Below, one piece after another: positions 17,767 to 25,820 of a DNA stretch of 64,000 nucleotides. Each line of letters starts with the position of its first letter. Positions within the stretch are counted from its first letter, which is position 1. The notes beneath the pieces are model-generated. The model worked only from the letters and a program-made list of their open reading frames with translations. It had not been told where the DNA came from and made no database searches. The translations under genes were made by a program, and so were the position numbers. The DNA is taken from positions 62,001 through 126,000 of the forward strand of contig JAGBVR010000015.1 of the NCBI GenBank assembly GCA_017630215.1, written 5' to 3'. The stretch comes from Bacteroidales bacterium (GTDB lineage Bacteria > Bacteroidota > Bacteroidia > Bacteroidales > UBA932).

Positions 17767-17788
17767 TATGTGTGAAACTTTTTTCAGG

Positions 17789-17796
17789 TAACTTTG
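17789..17796 (+). promoter_or_regulatory. -7 element of the DUF2007 gene promoter
   Basis: TAACTTTG fits TAnnTTTG, 40 bases before the ATG at 17837. Confidence 0.6.
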
Positions 17797-17836
17797 CTTC
17801 AACAAAACGACAGTTTAGCAAATAGATAAAGTGAAT

Positions 17837-18088
17837 ATGAGCAAGAATCTGTTAAAAGTATTTTGTTATGGGAGTTCCCGGCAGATTAGACTTGAGGTTG
17901 CAGCCGAATGTACAGACAAAGCAAGCGCTGAAGCAATCTGCAGGATGCTTGAGGCAAACGATATCAAGGCAATGGTCGTAGAGAAAAACAGCCCGGTGTA
18001 TGCCGAAAATGCCAGTATTATCGCACCGGTGCAAGTTCAGGTAGCTCATAAGGATTTAAAGAAAGCTGAAAAACTGATTAACGAATAA
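17837..18088 (+). CDS. DUF2007 family protein (putative signal-transducing)
   Basis: The 83-residue protein is a lone DUF2007 domain: LKVFCYGSSRQIRLEVAAECTDKASAEAICRMLEANDIKAMVV, ending in the typical AP-VQVQVAHKDLKKAEKLINE. The family is small and ferredoxin-like; its role is unproven. The ATG at 17837 is preferred over an in-frame GTG two codons earlier (17831). Only 3 bases separate its stop from the S41 peptidase start, so the two form an operon. Confidence 0.8.
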   Translation: MSKNLLKVFCYGSSRQIRLEVAAECTDKASAEAICRMLEANDIKAMVVEKNSPVYAENASIIAPVQVQVAHKDLKKAEKLINE

Positions 18089-18091
18089 AAT

Positions 18092-19579
18092 ATGAAACGG
18101 ACATTATTAACGATAGGCATAGCTATCATAAGCATGTGTACTTGTTTTGGCCAGAAGATGCCGAAACTGCATAATGAGATAATCGAAGCCTCGAAAGAGT
18201 ATCAGATGGGTAACGCATTCCAGAAGGATCTGCTGCTGTATGTGGATATGCTTGGAAAAACTCATCCTTATTACGCAGACAGGAAGAATCTCAGAAAACT
18301 TGACAGGGATGCAAGGAAATGGTATAAGGAGTGTGGAAAACTGACTGATACATCCGATTTTCGGGTATTCCTTGAAACAATGGTATCTTCTCTAAATGAT
18401 GGCCATACCGCAGTCAGATATTGGGATTCATTTGAAAAGCTATTCCCCTTCAGTATAATTGTAGATGGCGACTCCCCGGCCATCATCAACGTGACTTCCG
18501 AAGAACAGAAGGAATATCTCGGTAAAAGTGTAAAAAGCATAAACGGCAGATCAGTCCAAGATATTCTGAAGGCAGCAAGGCCATATATAAGCGCGGATAA
18601 CCAGATAAATTATGAAACTCTCATATCTCAGTTCTTTGCTTTCGCTGATTTCTGGAAATTGCTGGGAATGAGCTCAGAGACACTGACAGTCACTACCGAA
18701 GACGAAGCTGTAATTGAAATCCCTGCAATCACAAGAAATGAAGCGAAGTTGGCCTATTTGAAGGAGACTGTCCAGAAAAAGCAGACAGCCGGCCGAAGGG
18801 TTCTTTTTGAATACGAAATCTTTGAGAACGAGAGCATTTGTTATCTTCAGTTCAACAAGTTTGCAGACAGAATTACCCATAGGAATAATCCGCAACTGCC
18901 ACGCTTTGATTATGTGGTCCGCGATATGATGGCGGAGATGCAGGATAAGAATATTGAGACACTTGTGATAGATCTTCAATACAATGGTGGCGGAAATAGC
19001 GTATTGGGAACTACTCTTCTTTCGTGGCTTCATCCACATCATGAAACGAAGGGGCCAGGCGTTCAAGTCAGAATGTCCGAATTGCTATTTGAGCACCAGC
19101 CGTTCTTCAAGGCAGTGACTGTGGAAGGCGAAAATCCCGAAATCGGGAAAATGTATGACTTATATGAGTTCGATCAGACAAGACCACAGCCGATTCCGGA
19201 AGGCTATATCCAAGATACGGTGCAGCACGTCATAAACCTTGATAAGGATAAGATATACAAAGGTAATATAGTCTTCATTCAGGGACGTGATTCATATAGC
19301 AGCTCAGAGTTGCTGATGACACAGGCTCGTGATAATGGTGTGGGAATCATTGTAGGTGAAATATCAGGAGCAAAGCCGTGTCACTTTGGAGATGTACTTT
19401 ATTCTGTCCTCCCGAACACCGGCACCATTACAATGACCAGCTGCAGGTATTTTACAAGAGCGGATATGACAAAGGTACATGAGGAGTACCTTGTACCTGA
19501 TGTGATCATTGATCTGGATGACCCCGAGAAAGATCTTGTTTGGGAATGGATCCTGAAAAATTATGGAAAGCAACGTTAA
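18092..19579 (+). CDS. S41 family peptidase, secreted
   Basis: The 495-residue protein has a signal peptide (MKRTLLTIGIAIISMCTCFG, then QKM). The body is an S41 (C-terminal processing type) peptidase: an N-terminal helical cap with FLETMVSSLNDGHTAVRYW, a core strand ETLVIDLQYNGGGNSVLGT, the candidate catalytic Ser in GRDSYSSSELLMTQARDNG, and GEISGAKPCHFGDVLYSVLPNTG. As in the other S41 protein here (14585), the Lys expected after the Gly-rich turn is not at the classical place. No PDZ domain is evident. It acts in the periplasm. The gene after it overlaps by 17 bases. Confidence 0.83.
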   Translation: MKRTLLTIGIAIISMCTCFGQKMPKLHNEIIEASKEYQMGNAFQKDLLLYVDMLGKTHPYYADRKNLRKLDRDARKWYKECGKLTDTSDFRVFLETMVSSLNDGHTAVRYWDSFEKLFPFSIIVDGDSPAIINVTSEEQKEYLGKSVKSINGRSVQDILKAARPYISADNQINYETLISQFFAFADFWKLLGMSSETLTVTTEDEAVIEIPAITRNEAKLAYLKETVQKKQTAGRRVLFEYEIFENESICYLQFNKFADRITHRNNPQLPRFDYVVRDMMAEMQDKNIETLVIDLQYNGGGNSVLGTTLLSWLHPHHETKGPGVQVRMSELLFEHQPFFKAVTVEGENPEIGKMYDLYEFDQTRPQPIPEGYIQDTVQHVINLDKDKIYKGNIVFIQGRDSYSSSELLMTQARDNGVGIIVGEISGAKPCHFGDVLYSVLPNTGTITMTSCRYFTRADMTKVHEEYLVPDVIIDLDDPEKDLVWEWILKNYGKQR

Positions 19580-19862
19580 AATCATTGATATGAAAGACAC
19601 TATCTCAAAAGTCCTGTACAGTAAGACTGCGTTCATGTGCTTTTGTGGCATTGCAACAGCAATGATAGGATTCATCGTGTATTATGCAATCACCGGTGAA
19701 TGGTCCGGATATTCTCTGCTTGAGAATTTACCTCTATATTGCATGTTAGCGGTCTATTTCCTTGAATTCAGGAAATATCGTAAAACTGGCAACGCATCTT
19801 CAATCCTGATTATTGCTCAGCTTTGCTGTTTGATAATTACAGCATATAACATCTTTGCATAA
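19563..19862 (+). CDS. Small membrane protein (three hydrophobic segments)
   Basis: The 99-residue protein has three hydrophobic stretches: TAFMCFCGIATAMIGFIVYYAI, LLENLPLYCMLAVYFLEF and SSILIIAQLCCLIITAYNIFA. It matches no family I recognise. It overlaps the end of the S41 gene by 17 bases; a second ATG at 19590 (MKDTISKVLY...) would avoid the overlap and is equally likely. It is probably in one transcript with DUF2007 and the S41 peptidase. Confidence 0.6.
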   Translation: MESNVKIIDMKDTISKVLYSKTAFMCFCGIATAMIGFIVYYAITGEWSGYSLLENLPLYCMLAVYFLEFRKYRKTGNASSILIIAQLCCLIITAYNIFA

Positions 19863-19949
19863 TTCGTTTGACATACATATTTTTCTGAGAAAAAGTTATT
19901 ATATTGTGTTGCACAAGGCTATGTTTAGGCTTTAAAATATACATTATAT

Positions 19950-20113
19950 AGCGTTTGCTAAGTTATTCGGAAGAACCTGAAACCTGATAAATTTCAAGAA
20001 ATTCGTACCCGGATAAGTTCAGTAAATGCCTTCGCTTCGCGTGGGCTGGACTTGTCAGTACGAATGGGTTTTCTCAGGACCTCAGGCTGGATAAGAACAA
20101 TCCACGCTTTTTA
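19950..20113 (+). ncRNA. Structured non-coding RNA candidate, 6S RNA-like
   Basis: A 160-base stretch in a 322-base gene-free gap folds into one long interrupted hairpin. The closing helices are AGCGT (19950) with ACGCT (20104), TTG with CAA, and TTATTC (19963) with GGATAA (20089). Next come two CCTGA copies (19976, 19983) with two TCAGG copies (20082, 20074), ATTCGTAC (20001) with GTACGAAT (20058), and GATAAGTTCAG (20012) with CTGGACTTGTC (20046). The closing helix runs straight into TTTTTA (terminator). The internal loop at 19988-20000 / 20066-20073 holds TAAATTTC, one base off the promoter box TAnnTTTG. A closing stem, central bubble and long terminal stem are the layout of 6S RNA, which mimics an open promoter and binds RNA polymerase. 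TATGTTTA at 19920 may be its promoter. The pairing is visible; the 6S identity is inferred. Confidence 0.6.
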
Positions 20114-20184
20114 TATGCATATTGCTGGAAATCAGAACAATTTTGTCTAAATTTATAGCGTATAGAACACTAACACAGATAGCC

Positions 20185-20574
20185 ATGAAAAAGATCCTCT
20201 CCCCTATCATCGCTCTGGCAGTTTTTTTTCTGCTCTTCCTGTGGTTGTTCTCAACAAGAGAAACAACTATGGACATAACCTTGTTCGGTGCCGGATATGT
20301 CACATTGCTTCTTGCAATATACCTGGGAATCATCAGCATCGGCAATCCTGATTATCAAAAAATGTGGTGGGTAATCCCTGATGATGTCACACCGAAACAG
20401 CGTTGGGGATTCTCGGTTGGAAACTTCCTTCTATGCATGACCGTATGCTGGGCATCTCTGGATCTGCCGCGCGAGTCTCTTTCTGACATCTCTGTAGTAC
20501 TTTATGCCAGTCTTCCCGTCTTTATAGCGGTAGTGGCATTCTTTGTCCGCAGATTAATCGTTAAAAGGAAATAG
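20185..20574 (+). CDS. Membrane protein of unknown function
   Basis: From the ATG at 20185 (the in-frame ATG at 20122 would start inside the leader) the protein has 129 residues. It has four hydrophobic segments: ILSPIIALAVFFLLFLWLF, ITLFGAGYVTLLLAIYLGIISI, WGFSVGNFLLCMTVCWASL and VLYASLPVFIAVVAFFV. I do not recognise the family. It is the first of four consecutive membrane-protein genes (20185-22463) with gaps or overlaps under 25 bases, so probably one operon. Confidence 0.6.
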   Translation: MKKILSPIIALAVFFLLFLWLFSTRETTMDITLFGAGYVTLLLAIYLGIISIGNPDYQKMWWVIPDDVTPKQRWGFSVGNFLLCMTVCWASLDLPRESLSDISVVLYASLPVFIAVVAFFVRRLIVKRK

Positions 20575-20594
20575 CTTAGTCTTATTATAGAAAC

Positions 20595-21623
20595 ATGATC
20601 AAGGTAAGACACATACTTCTTGCTTTTCTTGTAGCATTCATTGTTGCTGCAAGGATAAATGTGTCTATAGGTGAATGGTACGCTACGCAGGTCTACCCGT
20701 TTCTTTCTGCCGCATTATCATTCCTGGTGTCCTGGATTCCTTTTTCCATGACGGAGGTTCTGATTATCTGTGCCATCGGACTGATAATATTCATATTGAC
20801 CAAGGGCATATTGAATAAAAACAAGGTTTGGAAAATCGCCTTGAGAGAAACAGAACTGATTGCCTGGATAGTCATCTGGCTATATCTTGGATGGGGTATG
20901 AACTATTTCAGGGTAAGCATATATTCAAGAGCAAATATCGAACGACAGGCATATGACGAGGAAGTATTCAAAAAATTTATATCTGATTACGCTGACAGCT
21001 TGAACTCAGCCTATACACAGGACACTGTAGCCCTGGCTATATTCGAGGATGATATAAAGTCCATCTACTCATCAGTTCCCGAAGATTTAGGGCTATCTAT
21101 GCCTAAGAGTTGGCAGCACCCGAAACAACTTCTATTCAATAGACTATACACTTCAGTAGGAGTTGGTGGATATATCGGGCCATTTTTCTGTGAAACCCAT
21201 ATAAACGCAGATCTGCTTCCAGCCCAGCGTCCATTCAGCTATGCGCATGAACTTTCGCATCTTCTGGGAGTAAGCAATGAAGATGAAGCGAACTTCTGGG
21301 CATATGAAATATGTCGAAGATCAGACATTCCAGCCGTAAGATACAGTGGATACTATTCTCTGCTCCCATATGTACTTTCTAATGCTGCAAAGCTATTGAC
21401 AGAGGAAGAATATAAGACTTTTGTCGGTACGATTAAGACTGAAATCCTGGAGCAGCTCGTTGACCAGAAGAGCTTCTGGAAATCAAAATACAACAAGATT
21501 TTAGGAAAGATACAGTCTGCCGTATATGATTCAATGCTGAAGGCTAACAAGATATCATCAGGCACTAAGAATTATATGCAAGTGATAGATCTGATAATCG
21601 CTTTTGAATATCACAGAGAGTAA
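20595..21623 (+). CDS. DUF3810 family membrane protein with HExxH motif
   Basis: The 342-residue protein has three N-terminal membrane helices (residues 5-25, 33-72 region, 85-105), then a soluble domain. The latter holds VGVGGYIGPFFCETHINADLLP and PFSYAHELSHLLGVSNEDEANFWAYEICRRS. HELSH, followed by an E in EDEANF, is a metalloprotease-like zinc motif. This matches the DUF3810 family of Bacteroidota and Firmicutes; its substrate is unknown. The gene lies 20 bases after the preceding one and 5 bases before the next. A role in envelope protein processing is an inference from the motif only. Confidence 0.82.
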   Translation: MIKVRHILLAFLVAFIVAARINVSIGEWYATQVYPFLSAALSFLVSWIPFSMTEVLIICAIGLIIFILTKGILNKNKVWKIALRETELIAWIVIWLYLGWGMNYFRVSIYSRANIERQAYDEEVFKKFISDYADSLNSAYTQDTVALAIFEDDIKSIYSSVPEDLGLSMPKSWQHPKQLLFNRLYTSVGVGGYIGPFFCETHINADLLPAQRPFSYAHELSHLLGVSNEDEANFWAYEICRRSDIPAVRYSGYYSLLPYVLSNAAKLLTEEEYKTFVGTIKTEILEQLVDQKSFWKSKYNKILGKIQSAVYDSMLKANKISSGTKNYMQVIDLIIAFEYHRE

Positions 21624-21628
21624 CAACT

Positions 21629-22018
21629 ATGAAAACACTTAAACTTGCTCGTCTTTTATCCATGATTGCAGGACTTGCCTGCTTCATGATTTATTGCCTG
21701 CCTGAAACTAATGGAGGAGCCGGATATGATTGGGCTATGATCGCAGTACTTATCTTGTTTCTAGTAGTAGGTCCGGCAAGCCTGATCGGCAACATCAAGA
21801 GAGAGGAACATCCTCAAACATTGACCGAATATAAGAAAGGCTATGTCATCATGTGCGTAATCTTGTTTGTGATTGTACTGAGCTTATGTGCGACAGGTCT
21901 CATAGCTGGATTAGGTTCACTTTGGATGAACCTTGCATTCACATTCGCCACATTGAACCACTTATTTAACGCAATCATTCTTTATAAAGCAAAGAAGACT
22001 TATGACAGCAAAAACTAA
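21629..22018 (+). CDS. Membrane protein of unknown function (four helices)
   Basis: The 129-residue protein has four hydrophobic segments: LLSMIAGLACFMIYCLP, DWAMIAVLILFLVVGPASLIG, GYVIMCVILFVIVLSLCATGLIAG and SLWMNLAFTFATLNHLFNAIILY. There are no motifs I can name. It follows the DUF3810 gene by 5 bases and overlaps the next gene by 17 bases, which argues for translational coupling. Confidence 0.6.
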   Translation: MKTLKLARLLSMIAGLACFMIYCLPETNGGAGYDWAMIAVLILFLVVGPASLIGNIKREEHPQTLTEYKKGYVIMCVILFVIVLSLCATGLIAGLGSLWMNLAFTFATLNHLFNAIILYKAKKTYDSKN

Positions 22019-22463
22019 AACTATCCTCAAGAAGATTCTCGCATACGCCCTGATGAGCATCGTACTGCTGCTGGTATATTTTGCGGCCTCATTCCTGTTC
22101 GACTGGCTCTTTGCTTTGATCGGAGAGGAAAAAGTGAGCTGGATAAGCATGGTTGTCGCATGCACATTCACTACAGCCGCAATCATAGTGGTTGACATTA
22201 TAAACAGTCGTAAGAAGGGAGTAGACAGAAGCGATGATATCATCAAAATCTGCCGTCGAATATTGGCAACAACTACTATCATGTTCTGTGGATCTCTGGT
22301 GATTGAATGGCTGATCCAGAAATTCTCTGACAAGGACTTCTCTCTCGGACTGGTTCATTGGCTCTCATTTGCTCTTGCCGTAGCACTTTTTGATGAGCTT
22401 GTAAAGAAGTATAAGGAGAAGAAGAGACAAGGCGGTGAGAAAGCACAAGATATTACTAAATAA
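22002..22463 (+). CDS. Membrane protein of unknown function
   Basis: The 153-residue protein has hydrophobic segments at ILAYALMSIVLLLVYFAASFLF, WISMVVACTFTTAAIIVVDII, ILATTTIMFCGSLVIEWLI and GLVHWLSFALAVALF, and a highly charged C-terminal tail (KKYKEKKRQGGEKAQ). No family is recognised. It overlaps the preceding gene by 17 bases and is the last gene of the small membrane-protein cluster. The 76-base gap to the sigma factor gene has no hairpin I can see. Confidence 0.6.
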   Translation: MTAKTKTILKKILAYALMSIVLLLVYFAASFLFDWLFALIGEEKVSWISMVVACTFTTAAIIVVDIINSRKKGVDRSDDIIKICRRILATTTIMFCGSLVIEWLIQKFSDKDFSLGLVHWLSFALAVALFDELVKKYKEKKRQGGEKAQDITK

Positions 22464-22539
22464 AGATTTTTCACTTTTTCTGTAGTTTTTTGACCGATCC
22501 GTTGTTTAATGGTCAGAAACATTTCAGAAAACCCTAGAT

Positions 22540-23013
22540 ATGGACAACAAAGAAAGAGAATTTGCGCAAATCGTTCTGGAGAACAAAAGGCGGATCTATA
22601 CGGTCTGCTATATGTTTTCCAAGGATGCGGATGAGGTGAACGATCTGTTTCAGGAGATACTTGTCAATCTTTGGAAAGGCTTGCAGTCTTACGAGGGAGA
22701 CAAGTTCATCAGCACCTGGGTATGGAGAGTGAGCCTTAACACCTGCATCAACTATTCCAAGAAACAGAAACGAGCTCTGGAGAAGGTTCCGCTCGATGTC
22801 AACATCAACCTCTTCGAGGATATGGATGATGACTCTATGCAGATCCGTCAGCTCTACGACCGCATCAACAAGCTCGGCTATATAGACCGAAGCATAATCC
22901 TGATGTGGCTGGAGAATCTGAGCTATGACGAGATCGGATCAATTCTCGGAATCACGGCAAACAATGTCTCGGTGAAGCTTGTCCGTATCAGGGAGAAACT
23001 GAAATCAATGTAG
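22540..23013 (+). CDS. ECF-type RNA polymerase sigma factor
   Basis: The 157-residue protein is an extracytoplasmic-function sigma-70 factor. Region 2 holds RRIYTVCYMFSKDADEVNDLFQEILVNLWKGLQSYEGDKFISTWVWRVSLNTCIN (residues 12-68), with the DxxQE-like DLFQE core-binding motif. Region 4 holds YIDRSIILMWLENLSYDEIGSILGITANNVSVKLVRIREKLK (residues 110-152), the -35-binding helix-turn-helix. It directs RNA polymerase to a small set of promoters. The next gene, 21 bases downstream, encodes a membrane protein that may be its partner, although it does not look like a FecR or zinc anti-sigma factor. Confidence 0.93.
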   Translation: MDNKEREFAQIVLENKRRIYTVCYMFSKDADEVNDLFQEILVNLWKGLQSYEGDKFISTWVWRVSLNTCINYSKKQKRALEKVPLDVNINLFEDMDDDSMQIRQLYDRINKLGYIDRSIILMWLENLSYDEIGSILGITANNVSVKLVRIREKLKSM

Positions 23014-23034
23014 AACCGTCAAAAAGCGAAAGAA

Positions 23035-23625
23035 ATGGAAATAGATAATTTTGAGATTTCACAGGAACTGGAGCAGATGCGCGAGCAATTCAAGGTTCTC
23101 ACTGACAAGGTCGAGAAGCAGAAGATCGTCAATGAAAGGCTGCTTGAGTCGTCTGTCAAAAGCAAGGTTGAGAAATATACCGGAGGTAAGAAAGGCTGGA
23201 TTTCGATCATCATAATAGCCTATATCGTATATATCGATATAGAGTATTGCATCAAATACAACCTGCCGTTATGGTGCACCATATTTGTCGGAGTAGGATT
23301 CAGTGCAATGGTACTTATATCCATATTCAACAAGGTGAAATGGCAGAAAGACCTTGATTTTAAAGGCGACGTCAGCGAATTTGCCGTCAAAGTAAGGTCC
23401 GTCAAGAAACTCGACATCATCACATCGATTGTGTCCAGACTTATCGGATATTCAGTGTTGGCAGTCTTCTTCTACCAGTTCATCACCGTTCAGTCTAACA
23501 ACGTACGCGAAGACAGCGTCCTGTTCATATCTTTATTTCTGCTGATCATGCTCGTCCTCGTAGCTATAAGGGACATCCACAGATTCCGTCTCCTGGACGA
23601 CATACTTAAAGACATAGAAGAATAA
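23035..23625 (+). CDS. Coiled-coil membrane protein, possible sigma-factor partner
   Basis: The 196-residue protein begins with a heptad-rich coiled coil (residues 1-45, IDNFEISQELEQMREQFKVLTDKVEKQKIVNERLL). Hydrophobic segments follow: WISIIIIAYIVYIDIEY, LWCTIFVGVGFSAMVLISIF, IIT-SIVSRLIGYSVLAVFFYQFI and VLFISLFLLIMLVLVAI. It lies 21 bases after the ECF sigma factor and 1 base before the TraB/GumN gene. Position and topology (cytoplasmic coiled coil plus membrane part) suggest it holds or modulates the sigma factor. No known anti-sigma domain is seen. Confidence 0.6.
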   Translation: MEIDNFEISQELEQMREQFKVLTDKVEKQKIVNERLLESSVKSKVEKYTGGKKGWISIIIIAYIVYIDIEYCIKYNLPLWCTIFVGVGFSAMVLISIFNKVKWQKDLDFKGDVSEFAVKVRSVKKLDIITSIVSRLIGYSVLAVFFYQFITVQSNNVREDSVLFISLFLLIMLVLVAIRDIHRFRLLDDILKDIEE

Positions 23626-23626
23626 A

Positions 23627-24496
23627 ATGAAACGAATCTTGACAATCCTGGCACTCTCCCTTCTGTGCCTTACTTCCAACGCGCAGCTCGTGTGGAAGAT
23701 CAGCGGAAACGGCATAAAGAAGCCGTCGTACATTCTTGGTACCCATCACGGATGCCCTTTCAACTATTGCGACAGCATCCCTGGCTTGATGAAAGCTTTT
23801 GACAAGGTTGATAATATCATCGGCGAGATCAATATGATTGAATTTTCCGAGATGAGCCCGGAGCGGATGCAGAAGATGCAGGCAATGATGATGATGCCGG
23901 CCGACACTTCACTGCTCTCGCTTTTCAATGAAGAGGAAACTGCAAAAGTCAACGCATGGCTGAAGGATGAAATGGGAGCAAGTCTTGAAATGCTTTCTGT
24001 GATGAAGCCTATGACGATAATGGTGACTGTCCAGAACAAGATCCTAACGGAAATGATGCCTGAGCTTGCCACCATGACCTCGATTGACAAATATATGCAG
24101 ACTCTTGGTCAGTCAAAGGGAAAAAGTATCAGTGAGCTGGAAAGTGCAGATTATCAGATGGAACTCCTATACGGAAACTCTCTTGAGGAACAGGCAGACG
24201 CCCTACTGGAGATGATTGTTCATGGAGATAGTAAGAAGTTGATGCAGCAATTGACAGATGCATACAAGTCACAGAATCTTGACACGCTTTGGGAGATCTT
24301 CCAGGAGCAGATGAGCGGTTATGAATATGACGCCATCGTCAAGGTCAGAAATCTCAACTGGGAGAAACAGATGAAGGAACTCCTCCCGAAACAGAGCACT
24401 CTCTTTGTGGTCGGTGCGGGTCATCTGCCAGGAGAATCCGGAATGATCAATCTGCTTCGTGAGGCTGGATTTAAGGTTAAACCTGTGAAGAAGTAA
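23627..24496 (+). CDS. TraB/GumN family protein
   Basis: The 289-residue protein has a signal peptide (MKRILTILALSLLCLTSNA, then QLV). Its TraB/GumN domain opens with the typical LVWKISGNGIKKPSYILGTHHG (first conserved GTxH motif) and ends with QSTLFVVGAGHLPGESGMINLLREAGFKVKPV (second conserved GAxHL motif). The family is a distant relative of erythromycin-esterase/Tiki metalloproteases with two GX2H motifs. Tiki proteins cut peptides, but the bacterial members are little studied. It is exported and encoded in the ECF sigma operon, so it may belong to an envelope-stress output. Confidence 0.88.
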   Translation: MKRILTILALSLLCLTSNAQLVWKISGNGIKKPSYILGTHHGCPFNYCDSIPGLMKAFDKVDNIIGEINMIEFSEMSPERMQKMQAMMMMPADTSLLSLFNEEETAKVNAWLKDEMGASLEMLSVMKPMTIMVTVQNKILTEMMPELATMTSIDKYMQTLGQSKGKSISELESADYQMELLYGNSLEEQADALLEMIVHGDSKKLMQQLTDAYKSQNLDTLWEIFQEQMSGYEYDAIVKVRNLNWEKQMKELLPKQSTLFVVGAGHLPGESGMINLLREAGFKVKPVKK

Positions 24497-24501
24497 TAAC
24501 G

Positions 24502-25323
24502 ATGAACACACCTATACATACCCCGAAATTTTCATTTGGTAAATGGTGCTTCCTTTTTATCGGCGGTATTATTCTCTTTACGATTGCATATGCATTCGCG
24601 ACAATACCTGAGCTTTATATCGGTAACAACTGGATTTCCGGAACCATCAGCTTCATATGTGGAGTATTGTTACTACTGATGTACAGATGGCTTGTCAGAA
24701 GTTATGAGGAACGTAAGATAGTAGAGCTATCTATGCAAAAGTGCCTTAAGCATACATGTATCGGCTTTCTTTGGGGTATGCTGATGATGGCTGCAATAAT
24801 TGGAGTTTTTGCTATTTGCGGATGGTATAGAATTACAGGATGTAGTTTTGATATAGCGGCCATCTACAGATTTCTGATGACATATTTTGTCGTCGCAGTC
24901 GGCGAGGAAATCGTATTCAGAGGCATCATGTTCCGCCTGCTTGACAGCCAGTTCAACCTTTGGGTAGCACTGATCTTTTCTGCGTTTCTTTTTGGTGCCG
25001 CCCATATCATTAATCCTAATGCTACCATAATCAGCACAATAGGAATTTCATTGGCAGCGGGTGTGCTTTTCGGTCTGCTGTTCAAGTACTACAGGACGCT
25101 GTGGGTACCTATCGGCATACATTGGTCATGGAATTTCGTTCAGGGAACTGTGGCAGGATGCCCTGTTTCCGGGGGCGTCCCGGACTATAGTATACTTGAA
25201 TCTTTCACCTCCGGTCCTGAACTGTTCACTGGAGGGCTTTTCGGGCCTGAAGCATCTGTGATCACAATGGCAATCGGCTTTGTGATGTGCGTATGGATAG
25301 GTATTAAATTATTTAAAAGATAA
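24502..25323 (+). CDS. CPBP family intramembrane metalloprotease
   Basis: The 273-residue membrane protein has about seven to eight hydrophobic segments and the CPBP (CAAX protease and bacteriocin-processing, also called Abi) motifs: VGEEIVFRGIMFRLL (EExxxR), FGAAHIINP (motif 2 His) and HWSWNFVQGT (motif 3). The family cuts prenylated or other membrane peptides and in some bacteria gives bacteriocin immunity. It starts 5 bases after the TraB/GumN gene and is probably in the same operon. Its last 15 bases overlap the end of the convergent amidase relic. There is no terminator between them. Confidence 0.88.
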   Translation: MNTPIHTPKFSFGKWCFLFIGGIILFTIAYAFATIPELYIGNNWISGTISFICGVLLLLMYRWLVRSYEERKIVELSMQKCLKHTCIGFLWGMLMMAAIIGVFAICGWYRITGCSFDIAAIYRFLMTYFVVAVGEEIVFRGIMFRLLDSQFNLWVALIFSAFLFGAAHIINPNATIISTIGISLAAGVLFGLLFKYYRTLWVPIGIHWSWNFVQGTVAGCPVSGGVPDYSILESFTSGPELFTGGLFGPEASVITMAIGFVMCVWIGIKLFKR

Positions 25324-25671
25324 ATATACCAAGGTGAGCACACACATTTCGATGCCGTCGATGATGGTTTCGAGAATGTCTCGTCTGCCTTCTTGTGAGA
25401 GGAGGTAGGCGAGATCCTTTTTATTATCCATGAAGAAGTTTTCGATGAGGACGGCGGGACAGTGGGTGTGGCGGAGGATGTAGAAGTTTTCTTCCCCGTC
25501 GGGGTCGCCGTCTCTTGCGTAGTCGGTGCGGATGGTTTTGCCTTTGCTCTGAAGGGTTGCGAGGATTTGGTTGGCGAGGTCGCGGGTGTAGGCGTATTCG
25601 AGGAGGGTGCCGTCTGGGGAGCGTTTTCCGGGGGTGTTGTGGCCGTGGGCGGGGTCTAGGAGGATGAGCAT
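25309..25671 (-). pseudogene. N-acetylmuramoyl-L-alanine amidase with its catalytic middle deleted
   Basis: From the ATG at 25671 the frame is intact (120 residues). It reads MLILLDPAHGHNTPGKRSPDGTLLEYAYTRDLANQILATL (start of an Amidase_3 enzyme, first zinc His and Glu), then jumps straight to SKGKTIRTDYARDGDPD...ENFYILRHTHCPAVLIENFF (the end of the same family, catalytic Glu). Complete relatives in Bacteroidales have roughly 80 more residues between, with the third zinc ligand (HNNA-type motif). That part is missing here, so hydrolysis of the sugar-peptide bond of peptidoglycan is unlikely. The C-terminus (CVLTLVYLSFK) also runs into the neighbour's end. The base use is G+C-rich and unlike its neighbours. 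A promoter box TACCTTTG (25705-25712) remains. Confidence 0.75.
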
Positions 25672-25704
25672 GGCGTTGAGGCGACAGCTCGGGGATTCCG
25701 GGGG

Positions 25705-25712
25705 CAAAGGTA
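25705..25712 (-). promoter_or_regulatory. -7 element before the amidase relic
   Basis: TACCTTTG on the minus strand fits TAnnTTTG, 33 bases before the ATG at 25671. Confidence 0.5.
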
Positions 25713-25820
25713 ATAAAAAAACCAAACCCGATAGCTTGACGAATCAGAGGCTACCGGGAATAAACATTGCAAATATATGCTGTTTTTAAATAACAAACAA
25801 ACGTTTGCCATTATTTTTCA

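Noticed and set aside
25462..25659. Gly/Val-rich open frame on the plus strand opposite the amidase relic
   Set aside because: It is the complement of the G+C-rich amidase sequence; the minus-strand reading matches a known family.
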